In this document: piece by piece, positions 60,580 through 64,000 of the stretch
Layout: the number at the start of each line of letters is the position of its first letter
Position numbering within the stretch: position 1 is the stretch's first letter
Source of the DNA: Streptomyces genisteinicus
Lineage (GTDB): Bacteria; Actinomycetota; Actinomycetes; Streptomycetales; Streptomycetaceae
Length of the DNA stretch: 64,000 nt
Assembly (NCBI RefSeq): GCF_014489615.1
Contig: NZ_CP060825.1
Span: 558,001-622,000 of the forward strand
Direction: 5' to 3'
Translations under genes and position numbers: made by a program
Notes under the pieces: generated by a model
Seen by the model: the letters and a program-made list of their open reading frames with translations, nothing else
Databases searched by the model: none
Told to the model about the DNA's origin: nothing

Positions 60580-60604
60580 GCAGGGCGAGTTCAACTCGCC
60601 CTGC
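60580..60604. promoter_or_regulatory. 25-bp perfect dyad before the NTPase operon
   Basis: GCAGGGCGAGTT (60580-60591) and AACTCGCCCTGC (60593-60604) are perfect inverted arms around a single base. The dyad ends 18 bp upstream of the NTPase start, the position of a repressor operator. It has no U-tract and is 109 bases beyond the ALDH stop, so a terminator role is less likely but possible. Confidence 0.65.
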
Positions 60605-60712
60605 ACGGAGGGAACTTACCCGAGCCGGAGGCGGCTCAACGGGGGTTGTGCGGGCCTGTTCCCGACGGTGCCGAACTGTGACCCTGCGGGATGCGGGCGG
60701 GCCCGGCGGTCC

Positions 60713-62107
60713 TCAGGCGTCGCCGTGCCAGAGGGTGGTGACGTTGCAGAACTCGCGGATGCCGTGGCCCGAGAGTTCCCGGCCGTAGCCGGACCGCTTG
60801 ACGCCGCCGAAGGGGAGGGCGGGATGGGAGGCGGTCATGCCGTTGAAGAACACCCCGCCGGCCTCGATGTCCCGCGCGAACAGCTCCTGTTCGGCCCGGT
60901 CGCGGGTCCAGGCGTTGGAACTCAGTCCGAAGGGCGTGTCGTTGGCGGCGGCGACGGCCTCCTGCGCGTCGGCGACCCGGTAGAGGGTGGCGACCGGGCC
61001 GAAGGCCTCCTCGTGGTGGATGCGCATGTCCCGGGTGATCCCGGTGAGCACCGTGGGCTCGTAGTACCAGCCCCGGTCGAGCCCCGGGGGCCGCCGTCCG
61101 CCGCAGACGGCGTCGGCTCCGCGGCCGACGGCGTCGTCGACGAGCTCCTCCAGGTCGGCCCGGCCCTGCTCGGTGGCGAGCGGCCCTACGTCGGTCGCCT
61201 CGTCCTTGGGGTCGCCGACGGTGAGCTCCCGCATGGCCGCGGCGAACCGGTCGCGGAAGGCGTCGTGGACGTCCTCGTGGACGATGAAGCGCTTGGCCGC
61301 GATGCAGGACTGCCCGTTGTTCTGGACGCGGGCGGTGACCGCGGTGGCGACCGCCCGGTCGAGGTCGGCGGAGGGCATCACCACGAAGGGGTCGCTGCCG
61401 CCGAGTTCCAGGACCGTCTTCTTGATCACGTCGCCGGCGACCGCCGCCACGGCGCGGCCCGCCGGTTCGCTGCCCGTGAGCGTGGCGGCGGCGACCCGCG
61501 GGTCGCGCAGTACGCCCTCGACGGCGCCGGAGCCGATCAGCAGGGTCTGGAAGCAGCCCTGCGGGTATCCGGCGCGGCGGAACAGGTCCTCCAGGTAGAG
61601 GGCGGTCTGCGGCACGTTGGACGCGTGCTTGAGGAGACCGGTGTTGCCGGCCATCAGCGCGGGGGCCGCGAAGCGGACGACCTGCCACAGCGGGAAGTTC
61701 CACGGCATGACGGCGAGGACGACGCCGAGCGGGCGGTACCGGACGACGGCCCGGGTCGCGCCGGAGTCGTGCACGTCGGCCCCGTCGGGGTGCTCGTCGG
61801 CGAGGAGGCCGGCGGCGTGCTGGGCGTACCAGCGCATGGCCTTGGCGCATTTGGCCGCCTCCGCGCGGGCGGCCGTGACCGGCTTGCCCATCTCGGTGGT
61901 CATGGTGCGCGCGATCGTGTCGCGGTCCTCGTCCAACAGGTCGGCCGCGCGTTCGAGCAGCGCGGCCCGCTCCTCGAACGGGGTGAGGCGGTGGTGGGTG
62001 AAGGCGGCGGCCGCGGCGGCGATCCGCCGCTCCACGTCGCCGTCGTCGAGGGCGTCGAAGGTCCTGAGCGTCTCGCCCGTGGCGGGGTCGACGGTGGCGA
62101 TGGGCAT
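60713..62107 (-). CDS. NADP-dependent aldehyde dehydrogenase (succinate-semialdehyde type)
   Basis: This 464-residue ALDH has the catalytic Cys in [16 protein letters not shown], the general-base Glu in [14 protein letters not shown] and the coenzyme segment [23 protein letters not shown] at the C-terminus. The [22 protein letters not shown] segment and overall length match GabD/succinate-semialdehyde or related NADP-linked enzymes; the exact aldehyde is uncertain. The ATG at 62107 begins [12 protein letters not shown]. It is followed on the same strand by the NTPase operon and preceded by a small conserved gene. Confidence 0.9.
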   Translation of the reverse strand: MPIATVDPATGETLRTFDALDDGDVERRIAAAAAAFTHHRLTPFEERAALLERAADLLDEDRDTIARTMTTEMGKPVTAARAEAAKCAKAMRWYAQHAAGLLADEHPDGADVHDSGATRAVVRYRPLGVVLAVMPWNFPLWQVVRFAAPALMAGNTGLLKHASNVPQTALYLEDLFRRAGYPQGCFQTLLIGSGAVEGVLRDPRVAAATLTGSEPAGRAVAAVAGDVIKKTVLELGGSDPFVVMPSADLDRAVATAVTARVQNNGQSCIAAKRFIVHEDVHDAFRDRFAAAMRELTVGDPKDEATDVGPLATEQGRADLEELVDDAVGRGADAVCGGRRPPGLDRGWYYEPTVLTGITRDMRIHHEEAFGPVATLYRVADAQEAVAAANDTPFGLSSNAWTRDRAEQELFARDIEAGGVFFNGMTASHPALPFGGVKRSGYGRELSGHGIREFCNVTTLWHGDA

Positions 62108-62299
62108 GGCGGCTCTCCTGTGGTGGCTCGGTCCGGGCCTGTGGTGGGCCCGGTCCGGCGGCCCGCGCGGCGGCCGGCGCCGGATGCGGGGCGCGGGTGC
62201 GGGTGCGGGACGGGGACGTGCGGCGCGGGCGCCGGCCGCGCCGGGCGGGGTGCCGCCGGGGCCCCGGGGCCCCGCGGCTGCGCGGGCCCGGGGGCGGTC

Positions 62300-62686
62300 T
62301 CAGAAGCGCTCGGTGGGGATGCCGCTGGTCAGCCGCAGCTGCACGTCCTTCTCCTGGTCGCCCGCCGCCGTGCCCTCCCGCAGGACGGCGAAGCTCGCGT
62401 CGAGGGTCTCGGTCATCCGGTCGACCGCCCAGTAGCCGCCCTGGAGCTCGGCCGTCACGGGCGCCGCGAGGGTGACCGGCTCCGGGCCGGCCAGTGGATG
62501 GGACACGTCGAACGTCGTGGTCCAGACGGTGTCATGACCCTCGGTGGTGTCCTGCGGCGTCTCGTGCGCGGCCCGGTCGGAGGTGTACGAGCGGGCGAGT
62601 GCGCGGAAGACGGTGTCCGCGTCCTCCCGGGAGCAGCCGGTGAGTGTCACGACCACCGACTCCTCGTGCTCCTGTGCTGTGTTCAC
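62300..62686 (-). CDS. conserved Streptomyces protein of unknown function
   Basis: This 128-residue soluble protein starts VNTAQEHEESVVVTLTGCSREDADTVFRALARSYTSD, and a later segment is TVWTTTFDVSHPLAGPEPVTLAAPVTAELQGGYWAVDRM. No recognised domain; homologous-looking short proteins occur in other Streptomyces. The GTG at 62686 was chosen because GAAGGCGAA lies 8 bases upstream; a longer in-frame extension is Arg-rich and lacks a site. The 192-bp gap before the ALDH start contains GC-rich partial hairpins. Confidence 0.65.
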   Translation of the reverse strand: MNTAQEHEESVVVTLTGCSREDADTVFRALARSYTSDRAAHETPQDTTEGHDTVWTTTFDVSHPLAGPEPVTLAAPVTAELQGGYWAVDRMTETLDASFAVLREGTAAGDQEKDVQLRLTSGIPTERF

Positions 62687-62883
62687 CGTGGTTCGCCTTC
62701 CGTTTCCGTGCGTCCTCGCCGTCGCCCGTTCCGGCGGTCCGTTGCCGGCGTCCGCGTGGCACGGGCTTGTCCCTCCCAGCCTCACCCGGCGGGCCTGCCG
62801 GTGCGACCGGGCCGGGCGGCGACGCTCTGCGGGTACCACCGATGGGCGCGCTCATGCCCGCCGCGGCTGTCCGGAGCCCGCGC

Positions 62884-63549
62884 TCAGGTGTTCGCGCCGG
62901 GACCGGCGGGCGCGGGAGGCCGGCCGGCCGGGAGGACCGGCCGCCGGCTCCAGGCCAGCAGGGTGAGGGAGGCGACGGCCGCGACCGCGCACCAGGTGGA
63001 GACGAAGGCGGTCCGCCAGAGCAGGGCGCTCACCAGGGCCCCGGCGCCCGCGAGCAGACCGAGCAGCCGCAGCCGGCCGTCGCCGGCCAGGAGCAGCGAG
63101 CCGACGGTGGCGAGCAGGTAGCCGCCCAGCAGCACGGCCGGGAAGGGGACGCCGATCCCGTAGCCCACGGTGTGCTCGCGGATGTCGGCGGTGACGGTGC
63201 CGGTCGCGAGCGCGTGCGCGAGGACCGCGGCGGTGACCGTTCCGGCCGCGGCGGGGACCGCGAGGCGGGCCCGCTCGCGGGGCTGTGCGGCGAGCAGGAC
63301 GCCGAACGGGATCCAGAGGGCGAGCAGCGGCAGCGCGATCACCGCCCAGGCCGTGGTCCAGGGCCCGCTGCCGCCGCCGCGGTGCCAGATCACCGCCTCC
63401 ACGATCTGATGGGCGCCGAGCAGCAGGGGGAGGGCGGCGAGCGGCAGTTCCCGCGGACGGCCCCTGAGCAGGGTGCAGGCGGTGGAGGCGAGACCGGCTG
63501 CGGCGATCACCGTGCCGGCCGCGAGGTCGGCCGTAGCACTCCAGCACAT
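62884..63549 (-). CDS. DUF6629 family membrane protein
   Basis: This 221-residue protein begins MCWSATADLAAGTVIAAAGLASTACTLL, the DUF6629 N-terminal signature (Cys-Trp-Ser-Ala-Thr). It has five to seven hydrophobic segments. A histidine-bearing segment (ALPLLLGAHQIVEAVIWHRGG) and WAVIALPLLALWIPFGVLLAAQPR are characteristic. The function is unknown. The ATG at 63549 gives the family start, and upstream in-frame sequence is low complexity. Confidence 0.78.
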   Translation of the reverse strand: MCWSATADLAAGTVIAAAGLASTACTLLRGRPRELPLAALPLLLGAHQIVEAVIWHRGGGSGPWTTAWAVIALPLLALWIPFGVLLAAQPRERARLAVPAAAGTVTAAVLAHALATGTVTADIREHTVGYGIGVPFPAVLLGGYLLATVGSLLLAGDGRLRLLGLLAGAGALVSALLWRTAFVSTWCAVAAVASLTLLAWSRRPVLPAGRPPAPAGPGANT

Positions 63550-64000
63550 GTGGTCACGGTACGACGGTCGGGATCCGGACACCGGGGAGCGCCGGGCGAA
63601 CGGGCGCGATCGCGGCATTTGGCTCCCAGGCGGGCCCGGGTGACGGCGCGCCGGGCGCCGCGGCGCGGTCGTCCGCAGGGCGGCGGGGGCCGTGGGAGCG
63701 CGCTCACGGGAGCGGGCACGGTGTGTGCGGACGCCACGGCCGGGTCCGGCGGGTGCGCCGGTCCGCGGGGGCGGGCGGGACGCACCGGGGATCCGCCGCC
63801 GGGAAGATCCCCGACGGGCCGTTGCGGAACCTCTCGTTCCTGATCAACCCGCCGACCGCCCGTCCCTCCTCGATCCGGGCCGAGGCCCGGGCGGGACCGG
63901 AATGACCCGTTCCCCAGCCGCCGAACTGACGGTCAATCAGCAAACGACCCGTTGCTTTTGCTCTCTCTTTGCTTTGCGCCGCCCCGCCCCCGACGCCCCC
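63550..64000. other. 451-bp region without a confident gene
   Basis: Two weak overlapping frames occur here (63723-63905 plus and 63704-63943 minus), but neither has a convincing ribosome site or recognisable product. From about 63920 the DNA becomes unusually AT-rich (AATCAGCAAACG, then repeated TTGCTTTTGCTCTCTCTTTGC), suggesting the promoter region of a gene beyond the window. Confidence 0.35.

Noticed and set aside
60580..60604. Reading the 25-bp dyad as a terminator of the ALDH gene
   Set aside because: It lies 109 bases after the stop, has no T-rich tail and sits at the promoter position of the next operon; operator is the better reading, though not proven.
63723..63905. 60-residue plus-strand frame near the window end as a peptide precursor gene
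   Set aside because: It has a plausible coding texture at its 3' part but no ribosome site, no recognised leader and no processing genes nearby.

Overview
The window is a stretch of chromosome from a very GC-rich actinomycete, almost certainly a Streptomyces. The evidence is strong G/C third-position bias, frequent GTG starts, ATGA/GTGA gene overlaps, several small Streptomyces-type families of unknown function (DUF6458, DUF6158, DUF5133, DUF7144, DUF6629), a dense SigB-like/anti-sigma/SpoIIE-phosphatase apparatus, a DasR-type site before nagB and two IdeR/DmdR-type iron boxes. No rRNA, tRNA, CRISPR array, prophage or intact insertion sequence was seen.

Layout. 0-6 kb: the start of a transketolase gene, then mutA-mutB-meaB, which form the adenosylcobalamin-dependent methylmalonyl-CoA mutase and its GTPase chaperone. 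6-17 kb: a stress-signalling block with a PfpI protein behind a SigB-type promoter, a SpoIIE phosphatase, a NIK1-like hybrid histidine kinase with repeated HAMP units, and two divergent units that each pair RsbW-like ATPase genes with a SigB/F-group sigma gene, one with a STAS antagonist. 17-30 kb: transporters (MFS, FUSC-type, KhtTU-like antiporter), two VOC proteins, a second PfpI protein divergent from a LysR regulator across a palindrome, a 168-bp MITE-like element, a two-component pair, another LysR gene and a secreted streptogrisin-type protease. 30-38 kb: a four-gene NRPS-independent siderophore operon with the gene order of vibrioferrin pvsA-B-D-E, divergent from a FhuF-type ferric reductase, with two iron boxes between. 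38-46 kb: another SpoIIE phosphatase, a potassium channel, an alpha-L-fucosidase, an AraC regulator and dhaKLM. 46-49 kb: a cobalamin riboswitch ahead of the cobalt importer cbiMNQO. 48.8-49.9 kb: a gene-free giant imperfect inverted repeat. 50-64 kb: a secreted protein with a class F sortase, a methyltransferase, a hydrolase, nagB, a decayed gene, an endolysin-like amidase, a membrane-anchored solute-binding protein coupled to a P-loop NTPase, an aldehyde dehydrogenase and small conserved genes.

Some genes connect across the window. The B12-riboswitch-controlled cobalt importer supplies the metal of the cofactor used by MutAB. The phosphatases, ATPases, STAS protein and sigma factors can form partner-switching circuits. 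The siderophore operon and the ferric reductase fit one iron-acquisition unit under shared iron control. The least understood parts are the NTPase/solute-binding-protein pair behind a perfect 25-bp dyad, the Streptomyces version of the vibrioferrin-like operon, which lacks a linked exporter, and the giant inverted repeat.
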